The notes under the pieces were generated by a model. That model saw only the letters and a list, made by a program, of their open reading frames with translations, was not told the DNA's origin and did not search any database. Of a stretch of DNA of 64,000 nucleotides, positions 50,511-60,109 are shown piece after piece. A program made the position numbers and the translations under genes. The DNA is from Gramella jeungdoensis (lineage in GTDB: Bacteria > Bacteroidota > Bacteroidia > Flavobacteriales > Flavobacteriaceae), in assembly GCF_023805255.1 (NCBI RefSeq), contig NZ_JAMSCK010000001.1:806001-870000 (forward strand). The letters run 5' to 3'. Position 1 is the stretch's first letter. Every line of letters starts with the position of its first letter.

Positions 50511-51503
50511 ATGAAAAGAGCGATACTCCTTTTAAGCCTAATAAGTCTCTTTGCATGTAAAAATGAAAAGAAGGAGCAGGTGAATTCGGATGAAAATAAA
50601 GAACAGGAAATAGAGCAAAATAAAAAGGAGAAGGATTCAGTCTACCTTTTTACCAGTTTTAGAGAACCTGCTGATGAAGGACTTTACCTTGCCTATAGTA
50701 GAGATGGCTATCACTGGGAAAACCTAGGTGGTCCTTATCTTGCACCTGGAGTTGGAGAGAGTGGGATCATGAGGGACCCTTCAGTAGAAGAAGGTCCTGA
50801 TGGTACTTACCATATGGTGTGGACTACGGACTGGCGCGGTGGTAATGGCTTTGGATATGCCAGTACAAAGGATTTTATCAACTGGAGCGAACAGAGATTT
50901 ATTCCTGCGATGGCTCACGAACCTGATGTGGTGAATGTCTGGGCTCCCGAATTGTTTTACGATAAAGACCGTGACCGGTTTATCATATTATGGGCCTCCA
51001 CCATACCTTACCGCTATGAAAAAGGGCAGGAAGAGGAAAAGAATAATCATCGCATGTATTTTACGACTACGAAGGATTTTCAGGAATTTACACCAACCAA
51101 ACTTCTGATGAACTCAGGTTTCAGTATGATAGATTGTGTGATCGTACGCAGGGGAAAAGATGATTATGTGCTGGTTATGAAAGACAATACCCGGCCAAAC
51201 AGGAATCTTCTTGTGGGCTTTGCAGCAGATCCTTTGGGGCCGTATTATGACTTCTCTCAACCATTCACCGGTTTCCTTACCGAAGGGCCTACCGTGATAC
51301 AACAGGATGGAAAGTATATCATTTATTACGATAATTATGGTAAGAAAACTTTTAGCGCCGTAGAAACAGATGATTTTGTAGATTTTAAGAATATAGATGA
51401 GAAGATAGAACTTCCGGAAGGCCATAAACATGGTACTATTACTAAAATCCCTAAGCAAATTCTTGACGGCCTATTAGCTAAAAGTGAAGATCTTAAACAT
51501 TAA
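50511..51503 (+). CDS. GH43-like five-bladed propeller hydrolase, lipoprotein
   Basis: A 330-residue lipoprotein. The ATG at 50511 gives a clean lipobox, MKRAILLLSLISLFAC; an earlier in-frame ATG at 50475 overlaps the GH28 gene and is unlikely. Propeller blades are clear: YLAYSRDGYHWENLGGP, MRDPSVEEGPDGTYHMVWTTD, VWAPELFYDKDRDRFIILWAS, MIDCVIVRRGKDDYVLVMKD and TEGPTVIQQDGKYIIYYDNY. Acidic residues sit at blade starts (RDPS, APEL, EGPT), the GH43 arrangement. GH43 enzymes in pectin loci are mostly alpha-L-arabinofuranosidases or galactosidases. The gene is between GH28 and a candidate GH143. Confidence 0.8.
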   Translation: MKRAILLLSLISLFACKNEKKEQVNSDENKEQEIEQNKKEKDSVYLFTSFREPADEGLYLAYSRDGYHWENLGGPYLAPGVGESGIMRDPSVEEGPDGTYHMVWTTDWRGGNGFGYASTKDFINWSEQRFIPAMAHEPDVVNVWAPELFYDKDRDRFIILWASTIPYRYEKGQEEEKNNHRMYFTTTKDFQEFTPTKLLMNSGFSMIDCVIVRRGKDDYVLVMKDNTRPNRNLLVGFAADPLGPYYDFSQPFTGFLTEGPTVIQQDGKYIIYYDNYGKKTFSAVETDDFVDFKNIDEKIELPEGHKHGTITKIPKQILDGLLAKSEDLKH

Positions 51504-51531
51504 GTTTATTAATTCTTACTAATTAGTTGTA

Positions 51532-53403
51532 ATGCAAATAAATTCTCAGAATTTAAACAGATCAGGTCATGGTTTAATATTTATACTTTTGATCTGCTTG
51601 ATAACTCTTTCTGCAAGAGCGCAGGAAGTTGATACTGCCCGTTATGAGGGTACTACTTTGTCTAATATTGATTATCACCACGGGCAGTTAAGACCCGCAG
51701 TTGGTGTACATGCAAGACAAATTATGAGGGCGAGTAGGGAACATCCTCAAACAGCCGATTATTATGGTTGGACTTACAACCACGCTCCTAATATGGTTTA
51801 TTGGAACGACGAGTTTTTTGTACAGTATTTAAGCAATCCTGTGGGGGAACACATTCCACCGGGACAGTCATATCTCATAACTTCAGAAGATGGAAAAGAG
51901 TGGGGAGAACCAAGAGTGATCTTTCCTGTATATCCAATTCCCGATGGCTACAAAAAGAACGGACAGGAGAAAATTGCCGAGGACCTAAGTTCGGTAATGC
52001 ATCAGCGTATGGGCTTCTATGTGTCTTCAGGAGATAAACTTCTGGTTCTGGGATATTACGGTATTGCCATGGACGAACATGATTCTCCTAATGACGGTAA
52101 AGGAATAGGACGTGTGGTAAGGGAAATTTATCCTAACGGAAGTTTCGGCCCCATCTTTTTTATTCGCTATAATAAGAGCTGGGATCAATCCTTATCTGAA
52201 TATCCTTTTTACAAAGAAAGTGAGGACGAAGAATTTGTACAGGCTTGTAAGGAGCTATTATCCAAACCTTTGATGATGCAGCAATGGGTTGAAGAACAGG
52301 ACCGAGACGACCCACTTATCCCCTTGCAGGAACAGTTCAAGGCTTTTAGTTATTATCATCTGCCTGACGATAGAGTGGTGGGATGGTGGAAACACGCCTT
52401 AACCTCAATGAGTCTGGATGGAGGAAAAACCTGGGAGTATCATCCCCTTCGGGCTCCGGGCTTTGTGAACAAAAATGCGAAAATCTGGGGACAAAGAACC
52501 TCTGACGGGCGATATGCTACTGCCTATAATCCGTCGGAATTCAGATGGCCCCTGGCCGTGTCCACCAGTGATGACGGGCTTGTATATGATGACCTTTTGC
52601 TAATCCATGGGGAGATATCTACGATGCGTTACGGGGGGAACTACAAATCCTATGGACCGCAATATGTTCGTGGTATCCTTGACGAAAATGGAACTCCGCC
52701 CGATGGTAAAATGTGGGTTACCTACAGCGTAAATAAAGAAGATATTTGGGTGGCTTCAATTCCTGTGCCTATTACTCCAACGGCAGATTCTCATGCAGAT
52801 GAAAAATTTGATGATTTGCCTGACGGTGAAGAATTGAAGAATTGGAATATTTATGATCTTGTACAGGCACCTGTACAAATCGAGAATTTAGAGGGAGACA
52901 AATGGCTGGCTTTAAAGGATGAGGATCCTTATGATTATGCCAGGGTTGAAAGAATTATTCCTGCAACCAAAAATCTGGAGACGACCTTTACTGTCAAGCC
53001 GGGGCAAAATGAGCACGGTATGCTTCAGGTAGAATTTCAGAATGCAAAAGGTTCACCTGCGGTAAGGTTAATATTTGATGAGAATGGTGAATTAAAAGCT
53101 AAAGCCGGGTATAGATATAGGAAACTGGCGGATTACGAAGCAGGTAAGGAATATAAGATAAATGTGCGCTTAATACCAGATGAGAGATCCTATATAGTTA
53201 ATATCAATGATGACAAAGAAAGCCGCCTGATTTTCTATGCACCTGTACACGAATTTGAAAGGATTATGTTCAGAACAGGTGAGCAGCGGTATTTTCCTAC
53301 GCCTGAAAGCCCTGCTGCAAATCACGAGGATCTGGAAGATCCTGGAAAACAGATCCCTGAAGCTGCTTTTTATATTAAGGGATTAAAAACGAATACCTTT
53401 TAA
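51532..53403 (+). CDS. Sialidase-like propeller protein, candidate GH143 Dha hydrolase, exported
   Basis: A 623-residue protein with an N-terminal hydrophobic segment ending LSARAQE. The main domain (about 30-420) is a propeller with sialidase-like blades: GWTYNHAPNMVYWNDEFF, SYLITSEDGKEWGEPRV, TSMSLDGGKTWEYHPL, AVSTSDDGLVYDD. A concanavalin-like beta-sandwich (about 425-610) follows. It resembles the N-terminal part of the two-enzyme RG-II protein BT1020, whose GH143 unit removes Dha (3-deoxy-D-lyxo-heptulosaric acid). A sialidase-type fold is chemically reasonable for a 2-keto-3-deoxy sugar. Here the unit is a separate gene; the candidate GH142 partner is at 60110. The family call rests on recall of motifs and should be treated as provisional. 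Confidence 0.6.
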   Translation: MQINSQNLNRSGHGLIFILLICLITLSARAQEVDTARYEGTTLSNIDYHHGQLRPAVGVHARQIMRASREHPQTADYYGWTYNHAPNMVYWNDEFFVQYLSNPVGEHIPPGQSYLITSEDGKEWGEPRVIFPVYPIPDGYKKNGQEKIAEDLSSVMHQRMGFYVSSGDKLLVLGYYGIAMDEHDSPNDGKGIGRVVREIYPNGSFGPIFFIRYNKSWDQSLSEYPFYKESEDEEFVQACKELLSKPLMMQQWVEEQDRDDPLIPLQEQFKAFSYYHLPDDRVVGWWKHALTSMSLDGGKTWEYHPLRAPGFVNKNAKIWGQRTSDGRYATAYNPSEFRWPLAVSTSDDGLVYDDLLLIHGEISTMRYGGNYKSYGPQYVRGILDENGTPPDGKMWVTYSVNKEDIWVASIPVPITPTADSHADEKFDDLPDGEELKNWNIYDLVQAPVQIENLEGDKWLALKDEDPYDYARVERIIPATKNLETTFTVKPGQNEHGMLQVEFQNAKGSPAVRLIFDENGELKAKAGYRYRKLADYEAGKEYKINVRLIPDERSYIVNINDDKESRLIFYAPVHEFERIMFRTGEQRYFPTPESPAANHEDLEDPGKQIPEAAFYIKGLKTNTF

Positions 53404-53407
53404 ATAA

Positions 53408-56197
53408 ATGCAAACAAGAATTGCCTGTATACTCGTTTTTCTTTGCTTTTTTTCATGTAAACCTTATGTGGAAGAAGAAAAGAATGCTCCGGTAGAAACC
53501 GATTTCAGCCTCGAAAACCCAGAGGTTAATATGATGGCAGATCCCTTGGGAATTGATCCGGAAGATATCCGTTTTGGCTGGCAATTACAGTCTTCAGGTT
53601 TCAATGTGAAACAAAAGGCTTACAGGATTCTTGTTTCAGAAAACGATAATTTTAATCAGGATCTTATCTGGGACAGCGGAAAGGTTCAGACAGATAAAAG
53701 TCAGCACCTTGAATATGAAGGGCCGGGGCTGGCTCACGGAAAAGATTATTACTGGAAGGTAGAGGTATGGAATTCTTCAGGTGCTTCTTCCCAAAGTAAA
53801 ACAGCTCATTTTTTTACGGCTCCCGAAGTTGGAGACCTGGAAGCTAAATGGATAGGTGCGATAAGCAGGGAAGAAAGTAATTTACCTGAAGGCCGAAAGA
53901 TGCACACCCCAACCTTTAAAAAGGCCAAAAGAGACTCTATTGTCGCGGCCGTGGATACGCTGGCGTACCGTAGTATCATGTTACGCAATGAGTTTGAAAC
54001 CGAAAAGCAGATAAAGTCTGCCAAAGTATATGTCTCCGGATTGGGTCATTATAAGCTTAGTATTAATGGGGAAAATATCGGTAACAGTGAATTCGCTCCG
54101 CTGTGGACAGATTATGATAAAACGCTTTACTATAATATTTATGATGTAACTTCAGAATTACAGAATGGCGAAAATGCCATCGGGGTGATTTTGGGGAATG
54201 GAATGTATAATGTCATCGGGGGCAGGTATTCGAAGTTCTTTGTAAGCTTTGGTCCCCCCACGCTTTTCCTTCAGTTAAGACTTACCTACGAGGATGGTTC
54301 AAATGAAACGATCACCTCAGATGAAAGCTGGAAATATTCTAAAAGCCCCATAACCTTCAATACCTTGTTTGGTGGGGAGGATTATGATGCGCGGATGGAA
54401 CAGCCGGGATGGGATAAGCCAGGTTTCAATGAATCTTCCTGGAAAGAGGTGGTGATTCAGGATCCTCCAAAAGGTCAGCTAAGACCACAAACGGCACCAG
54501 ATATTAAAGTTTCCAGGAACTACGAGGTTCAGGAAGTGAATAAGATAGATGATACTACCTATGTGTTCAATATGGGTCAGAATCTTTCCGGTTTTCCGAA
54601 GATCAAGGCAAGAGGTCAAAGAGGAGATAAGATAAGGATCTGGGTTGGGGAAAAACTCCAGGAAGATGGTACTATCGCCCAGGGAGGTTCGGGAAAACCC
54701 TACTATTATGAATATACTTTTAAAGGCGATGGAATAGAGGAGTGGCGGCCATATTTCAGTTATTATGGTTTCCAGTATGTGCAGATAGAAGGTGCCGGTT
54801 ATAAAGAAGAAGGATCTGAGACTAGGCCCGTGATCCTTGATCTGAAATCCTTATTCATTCATAATTCAGCCGGGGAAGCAGGAACTTTTGAAAGTTCAAA
54901 CGAGATCTTCAACCAGGCACACCAATTGATAAATTCTGCAATAAAAAGCAATTTTCACGGCGTTTTCACAGATTGTCCTCACCGAGAGAAACTAGGCTGG
55001 CTGGAAGAAACACATTTGAATGGTCCAGGCCTTTTATATAACTATCATCTGGAAGGCTTTATTCCGAAGGTAATGCAGGATATTGCCGATGCCCAGCGAG
55101 AGAATGGGATGATACCCAATATCGCTCCCGAATATATCGTCTTTGGCGGTGATTTTACCGATTCTCCCGAGTGGGGCCTCGCCGGAGTCGTTCTGCCCTG
55201 GATGTATTATGAGTACTACGGGGACGCTTCGCTGATAGAGAAGTATTACCCGGTAATGAATCGGTATGTGGACTATCTTTCGTCAACGGCTGATGATCAT
55301 ATCGTATCTCACGGGCTTGGCGACTGGTACGATTACGGTGAACATGCAGCGGGTTATTCCAAGAACAGCCCCATAGCACTCTCGGCCACGAGCCATTATT
55401 TTTATGGATCAAAGCTGCTTGCTAAAGCTGCAAGGATGTTAAACAAAACTGGAGATGTTCAAAAATATGAGCGTCTGACTGAAAATATAAGAGACGCATT
55501 TAACACGAAATTTTATCATCCTGAGAAAGGCCAGTACGGCACTGGAAGCCAGTTTAGTAATGCCGTGCCGATCTTCATGGGAATTGTGAGGCCTGAAGAG
55601 AAGGAAATTGTGATGAAAAGTCTGCTGGATACTATCAAAAAGAATGGCTTCAGGCTTACCACCGGTGATGTGGGGAACAGATACCTGTATCAGACTCTGG
55701 CACAAAATGACCAGAACGAGGTAATGTTTAAGATGCAGAATCATTACGACACACCCGGTTACGGATTCCAGATAAAATTCGGGCTAACTACGCTTACCGA
55801 GCAGTGGGACCCTCGAAATGGAAATTCCCTGAATCATTTTATGATGGGACAGATTGAAGAATGGTTCTATAAGAGTCTGGGTGGTATCGTTACCGATGAA
55901 GCTGATCCAGGCTTCAAACATTTTTTCCTTCAACCCGAAATGGTGGGAGATATGGATTTTGTAAAAGCTTCTTATGAATCCTTATACGGTAAGATTGTTT
56001 CCGAATGGCAAAGGAATGAGGAAGAACTCAGTTTTTACTTCGAAATCCCGGCGAACACCAGCGCTACAGTTAAATTACCAGTAAGTGATTTTTCTGAAAT
56101 AAGAATAAACAATGAGGATTTTACAGATTATAATACTACCGAAAACACCAGTTTTAAACTTGGATCGGGAAAATATTCGGTTAAAGTAAAATTATAA
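53408..56197 (+). CDS. GH78 alpha-L-rhamnosidase, lipoprotein
   Basis: A 929-residue lipoprotein (LVFLCFFSCK). Domain order is standard for GH78: N-terminal beta-sandwich (about 35-140), rhamnose-binding beta domain (KVYVSGLGHYKLSINGENIG...DYDKTLYYNIYDVT), a further beta domain with FNMGQNLSGF, then an (alpha/alpha)6 barrel. The barrel carries GVFTDCPHREKLGWLEETHL near residue 520 and GDWYDYGE near residue 640, which hold the expected acidic active-site residues, and a C-terminal beta-sandwich follows. It hydrolyses terminal alpha-L-rhamnose. It starts 4 bases after the candidate GH143 gene and overlaps the next gene by one base. Confidence 0.93.
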   Translation: MQTRIACILVFLCFFSCKPYVEEEKNAPVETDFSLENPEVNMMADPLGIDPEDIRFGWQLQSSGFNVKQKAYRILVSENDNFNQDLIWDSGKVQTDKSQHLEYEGPGLAHGKDYYWKVEVWNSSGASSQSKTAHFFTAPEVGDLEAKWIGAISREESNLPEGRKMHTPTFKKAKRDSIVAAVDTLAYRSIMLRNEFETEKQIKSAKVYVSGLGHYKLSINGENIGNSEFAPLWTDYDKTLYYNIYDVTSELQNGENAIGVILGNGMYNVIGGRYSKFFVSFGPPTLFLQLRLTYEDGSNETITSDESWKYSKSPITFNTLFGGEDYDARMEQPGWDKPGFNESSWKEVVIQDPPKGQLRPQTAPDIKVSRNYEVQEVNKIDDTTYVFNMGQNLSGFPKIKARGQRGDKIRIWVGEKLQEDGTIAQGGSGKPYYYEYTFKGDGIEEWRPYFSYYGFQYVQIEGAGYKEEGSETRPVILDLKSLFIHNSAGEAGTFESSNEIFNQAHQLINSAIKSNFHGVFTDCPHREKLGWLEETHLNGPGLLYNYHLEGFIPKVMQDIADAQRENGMIPNIAPEYIVFGGDFTDSPEWGLAGVVLPWMYYEYYGDASLIEKYYPVMNRYVDYLSSTADDHIVSHGLGDWYDYGEHAAGYSKNSPIALSATSHYFYGSKLLAKAARMLNKTGDVQKYERLTENIRDAFNTKFYHPEKGQYGTGSQFSNAVPIFMGIVRPEEKEIVMKSLLDTIKKNGFRLTTGDVGNRYLYQTLAQNDQNEVMFKMQNHYDTPGYGFQIKFGLTTLTEQWDPRNGNSLNHFMMGQIEEWFYKSLGGIVTDEADPGFKHFFLQPEMVGDMDFVKASYESLYGKIVSEWQRNEEELSFYFEIPANTSATVKLPVSDFSEIRINNEDFTDYNTTENTSFKLGSGKYSVKVKL

Positions 56198-57654
56198 TGG
56201 CAGAGAGAACAGGAAATATTAAAGGTTTTGGTTTTAAGGTTTTTCATGTTGAGATCCTCCTTTTTCTCTGCCTTTTTTTTCAGATGACGTCTATTGCTTT
56301 TGCGCAGAATTCAGATACCAATTACAGGCAGTCGGTTAAGAAAAGCATTGAAAGAATAGAGGAGATCTATGATATTGAAATAAAGGATGACTATAAGCTT
56401 CTGGAGGGTAAAGAACTTGATTATGCCGACTGGCGAATAAGGCAGGGCAATCTTGAGGTTTCACTTACTGCGCTGCTGTCGCCTTTTGATCTGATGTACC
56501 GCAAAGAATCAGATTCGGTCTACAGCATCCGAAAATTTGACTATCCGCGTCGTACTCCTGACATTGGGAGGGAAAGGTTAGATCACCTCACTCAACTTTA
56601 TTCCGGTAAAACAGAATGGGAACAAAGAAAGGAGCTCCTGAAATCCTGTATGATAGAAGCTTTGAAACTGGATAAGGCTCCTAAAGTTGAGCAACCTGAA
56701 GTAATTATTACCAATAAGAGAAAATATAAGGATTACAGGGTTGAAAATATCGCATTAGAGATTTTGCCTGGTGTGTATGCAACTGGTTCAGTTTACAAAC
56801 CCATAAAACAAAAAAAGGGAAAAAGCGCGGTAATATTATCTCCGAATGGTCATTTTGGGGATGGGCGGTACCGGGAAAGTGAACAGAAAAGATGTGCAAA
56901 CCTGGCAAAAATGGGAGCGATCGTGGTGAGCTATGATCTTTTTGGCTGGGGAGAATCTGCCCTACAGTTCCCTTACGAATATCATCGCAGCAGTATTGCA
57001 CAAACCATACAGGTACTTAACGGAAAGAGATTACTGGATTACCTCTTGAAATTACCGCTAGCCGATCCTTCCAGGGTTGGAATCACAGGTGGTTCTGGTG
57101 GTGGCTCTCACAGCCTTTTTCTCACTGCAATCGATGACAAGATAAAGGTTTCGGTGCCCGTGGTGATGGTTTCCTCTTATTTTTCTGGAGGCTGTCCCTG
57201 TGAAAGTGGTCAGCCGGTGCATTTATGTGGAAACGGAACCAATAATGCTGAAATTTCTGCTATGGCCGCACCCAGGCCACAGATGATCATTTCTGATGGT
57301 CGGGACTGGACACAACATGTGCCGGAACTGGAATTTCCGTTCATCGAAAGAGTGTATTCCTTTTATGATGCAAAAGAAGAAGTGAAAAATGTACACCTTC
57401 CGGAAGAAGGCCACGATTATAAGGAATCCAAGCGCTTAGCCATGTATTCCTTTATGGCTGAACACCTGGAACTGAATCTTGATAATATAAGCAACTCTAA
57501 AGGGAAAATTTCAGAAGATGTAACGATCGAATCCTTTGATGAGCTGAAGGTTTTTGGTAAGGAAGGAAAAAAACTTCCTGAAGATGCAATTAAAGATATT
57601 GAAGAATTATATGCACTGTTCGGTGAAAGCTATGAAAAACATTCGGATGAATAA
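56197..57654 (+). CDS. Alpha/beta-hydrolase esterase, CE19-like pectin methylesterase candidate
   Basis: A 485-residue protein with a hydrophobic segment at about residues 18-37 ending AFAQ, a signal peptide with a long polar lead. The alpha/beta-hydrolase core begins near residue 205 (AVILSPNGHFGDGRY). The nucleophile elbow is GITGGSGGGSHSLFL with Ser300, and the likely catalytic His406 lies in PEEGHDYKES. A cysteine-rich loop, GGCPCESGQPVHLCGNG, is near residue 330. The layout resembles the pectin methylesterase of the B. thetaiotaomicron RG-II locus that founded CE19, and acetyl-xylan-esterase-like families also look similar. De-esterification would prepare backbone galacturonate for the PL1 and GH28 enzymes. 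It overlaps the GH95 gene. Confidence 0.7.
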   Translation: MAERTGNIKGFGFKVFHVEILLFLCLFFQMTSIAFAQNSDTNYRQSVKKSIERIEEIYDIEIKDDYKLLEGKELDYADWRIRQGNLEVSLTALLSPFDLMYRKESDSVYSIRKFDYPRRTPDIGRERLDHLTQLYSGKTEWEQRKELLKSCMIEALKLDKAPKVEQPEVIITNKRKYKDYRVENIALEILPGVYATGSVYKPIKQKKGKSAVILSPNGHFGDGRYRESEQKRCANLAKMGAIVVSYDLFGWGESALQFPYEYHRSSIAQTIQVLNGKRLLDYLLKLPLADPSRVGITGGSGGGSHSLFLTAIDDKIKVSVPVVMVSSYFSGGCPCESGQPVHLCGNGTNNAEISAMAAPRPQMIISDGRDWTQHVPELEFPFIERVYSFYDAKEEVKNVHLPEEGHDYKESKRLAMYSFMAEHLELNLDNISNSKGKISEDVTIESFDELKVFGKEGKKLPEDAIKDIEELYALFGESYEKHSDE

Positions 57655-60103
57655 ATATTTTAAAAATATAGGTTTATTAGCATTGTTCCTCTTTACGGTC
57701 CTTTCGGGATATGCCCAGCAGGAAAACTATATGAAATTATGGTATGATGCCCCGGCCGAAAACTGGAATGAAGCATTGCCATTAGGAAACGGAAGGCTGG
57801 GAGTTATGGTCTTTGGAAATCCTGCTGTAGAAAGGTTGCAGCTAAACGAAGAAACTATCTGGGCCGGTTCACCAAACAGCATAGCTCATGAAAAAGCACT
57901 TAAGGCCCTTCCAAAGGTTAGAGAGCTCATCTTTGAGGGGAAATACAAAGAAGCACAGGACCTGGCGACCAGTGATATCAGATCTCAGACCAATAACGGG
58001 ATGCCATACCAGACTTTTGGGAATGTTTATATTTCATTTCCAGGGCACCAGGATTACACCGATTATTACCGCGATCTCGATATTCAGAATGCCGTGGCTT
58101 CGGTTTCCTATAAAGTCGACGGAGTGACATACCATAGACAAATTATTTCCGCTTTTAAGGATGATGTAGTGGCTGTTAAACTTTCCGCAGATAAACCAGG
58201 AATGATCACCGCCAACATTTTAATGAATAGTCCGTATGATAAGACCGATCCGGTTAGCAGAGAGGATGTAATTATGCTCGACGGTACTTCCAGCAACCAC
58301 GAAGGTTTACGTGGAGGTGTCGATTTTGAAGGACGGGTAGCGGTTACAACCAACGGTGGTTCTGCCATTTCTGAAAACGGAAGCATTTCCATCAAAAACG
58401 CTGATTCTGCAACGATCTACATTTCCATTGCTACGAATTTTAAAAGTTATAAAGATCTTTCAGAAGATGTTCGTAGGAAAACTATTAGCTTATTAAACGC
58501 TGCTCGAAAAAGAGATTTTGAAACGATCAAAAAAGATCATTCCGATTATTATCAGAAATTTTTTAATCGGGTTTCCATGGATTTGGGTAAAACCGAGGCG
58601 ATTGATCAGCCTACAAACCTGCGAATCAAGAACTTTTCTGAACAGGACGATCCGCAATTAGTCGAGTTATATTTTCAATTTGGAAGGTATCTTCTTATTT
58701 CGAGTTCGCAGCCTGGCGGTCAGCCTGCCAATCTGCAGGGAATCTGGAACGATATGCTTTTCCCGCCATGGGAGAGTAAGTATACCATGAATATTAATGC
58801 CGAAATGAATTACTGGCCGGCAGAGCTTACCAATTTACCGGAGATGCATGAACCCTTTATTCAGCTTGCAAAGGAAGTGAGTGAAACCGGTAGGGAAGCG
58901 GCCAGGATAATGTATGATGCCGATGGTTGGGTGCTTCATCACAATACAGATATCTGGCGCATTACAGGTCCCATAGACAATGCGCACTCAGGCATGTGGC
59001 CCAGTGGTGGAGCCTGGTTGATGCAGGATTTGTGGGAGCGCTACAATTATTCGGGCGATAAGGAATATTTAAGTGAGATCTATCCAATTATGAAGGGATC
59101 GGCTGAATTCTTTCTGGATTTTATGATCCCGCATCCGGAGTTTGGTTATATGGTTGTGGTCCCCTCCAATTCTCCAGAAAACTCTCATGGCGGTGGTGAA
59201 GGCAATGCATCGATCACAGCCGGTGCCACGATGGATCAGCAATTGATGTTCGACCTGTTTACGCATACTGCGGAAGCTGCAGAAATTCTGGATACTGACG
59301 AGGATTTTGTTCAGAAACTGAATTCAGCTAAAGAAAAACTCGCGCCAATGCAGATTGGCCGTTATGGCCAGCTTCAGGAATGGTTAAAAGACTGGGACGA
59401 TCCAGATGACGATCACCGCCATATTTCTCATTTATATGGTTTATTCCCGAGTAACCAGATTTCACCTTTCAGGAATCCTGAATTATTCGAATCAACAAAA
59501 GTAGTTCTGGAGCATCGCGGGGATAAATCAACGGGATGGTCTATGGGCTGGAAAGTGAATCTATGGGCCAGATTACTGGAGGGGGATCGCGCCTATAAAT
59601 TGCTGCAGGATCAGTTAAGTCTGGTAGGCAGCGATGGAGGAGGAAGTTACCCGAATATGCTTGATGCTCACCCGCCGTTCCAGATCGACGGGAATTTTGG
59701 AGTTACGGCTGGAATTGCCGAAATGCTCATGCAAAGCCATGAAGGAGCCATTCATCTTTTACCTGCATTGCCAGATGCCTGGGAGCATGGGTCCATAAAA
59801 GGCATTAGGGCGAGAGGTGGATTCACTATTGAAAACCTGGAATGGAAAAACAATGAAATTCAGGAGGTGACCATTAAATCAAATCTCGGAGGAAATCTTC
59901 GGCTACGTACTGCCTCAAAACTGGACCTGAAAAATTTAGACATAGCCAGGGGAGAGAATCCTAATCCCTTTTTCAAGATCTATCCTATCCAGGACCCTAT
60001 TGTAAAAGATAAGTCGAAAACAACCCGGCCAGAACTTCCAAAATATTACGAATACGATATTAAAACCGAAAAAGGTAAAACCTATACATTTTATTCAAAG
60101 TAA
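57632..60103 (+). CDS. GH95 alpha-L-fucosidase / alpha-L-galactosidase, exported
   Basis: An exported enzyme of about 823 residues. I place the start at the ATG at 57632; ATG 57647 gives an equally good signal peptide (MNKYFKNIGLLALFLFTVLS). The N-terminal beta-sandwich has the GH95 opening, LWYDAPAENWNEALPLGNGRLG. The (alpha/alpha)6 barrel contains Asn387 and Asn389 in MNINAEMNYWP, Glu516 in NSPENSHGG and Asp686 in QIDGNFGVTAG, matching the catalytic Asn/Asn/Glu/Asp set of the family. GH95 enzymes remove alpha-1,2-L-fucose or, in RG-II degradation, alpha-L-galactose. The latter is plausible here. The start overlaps the esterase gene by 23 (or 8) bases. Confidence 0.92.
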   Translation: MKNIRMNKYFKNIGLLALFLFTVLSGYAQQENYMKLWYDAPAENWNEALPLGNGRLGVMVFGNPAVERLQLNEETIWAGSPNSIAHEKALKALPKVRELIFEGKYKEAQDLATSDIRSQTNNGMPYQTFGNVYISFPGHQDYTDYYRDLDIQNAVASVSYKVDGVTYHRQIISAFKDDVVAVKLSADKPGMITANILMNSPYDKTDPVSREDVIMLDGTSSNHEGLRGGVDFEGRVAVTTNGGSAISENGSISIKNADSATIYISIATNFKSYKDLSEDVRRKTISLLNAARKRDFETIKKDHSDYYQKFFNRVSMDLGKTEAIDQPTNLRIKNFSEQDDPQLVELYFQFGRYLLISSSQPGGQPANLQGIWNDMLFPPWESKYTMNINAEMNYWPAELTNLPEMHEPFIQLAKEVSETGREAARIMYDADGWVLHHNTDIWRITGPIDNAHSGMWPSGGAWLMQDLWERYNYSGDKEYLSEIYPIMKGSAEFFLDFMIPHPEFGYMVVVPSNSPENSHGGGEGNASITAGATMDQQLMFDLFTHTAEAAEILDTDEDFVQKLNSAKEKLAPMQIGRYGQLQEWLKDWDDPDDDHRHISHLYGLFPSNQISPFRNPELFESTKVVLEHRGDKSTGWSMGWKVNLWARLLEGDRAYKLLQDQLSLVGSDGGGSYPNMLDAHPPFQIDGNFGVTAGIAEMLMQSHEGAIHLLPALPDAWEHGSIKGIRARGGFTIENLEWKNNEIQEVTIKSNLGGNLRLRTASKLDLKNLDIARGENPNPFFKIYPIQDPIVKDKSKTTRPELPKYYEYDIKTEKGKTYTFYSK

Positions 60104-60109
60104 ATTTTT

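Noticed and set aside
57554-57631. Earlier in-frame start for the GH95 gene
   Set aside because: It lies within the esterase coding region and adds a lysine-rich stretch before the signal peptide.
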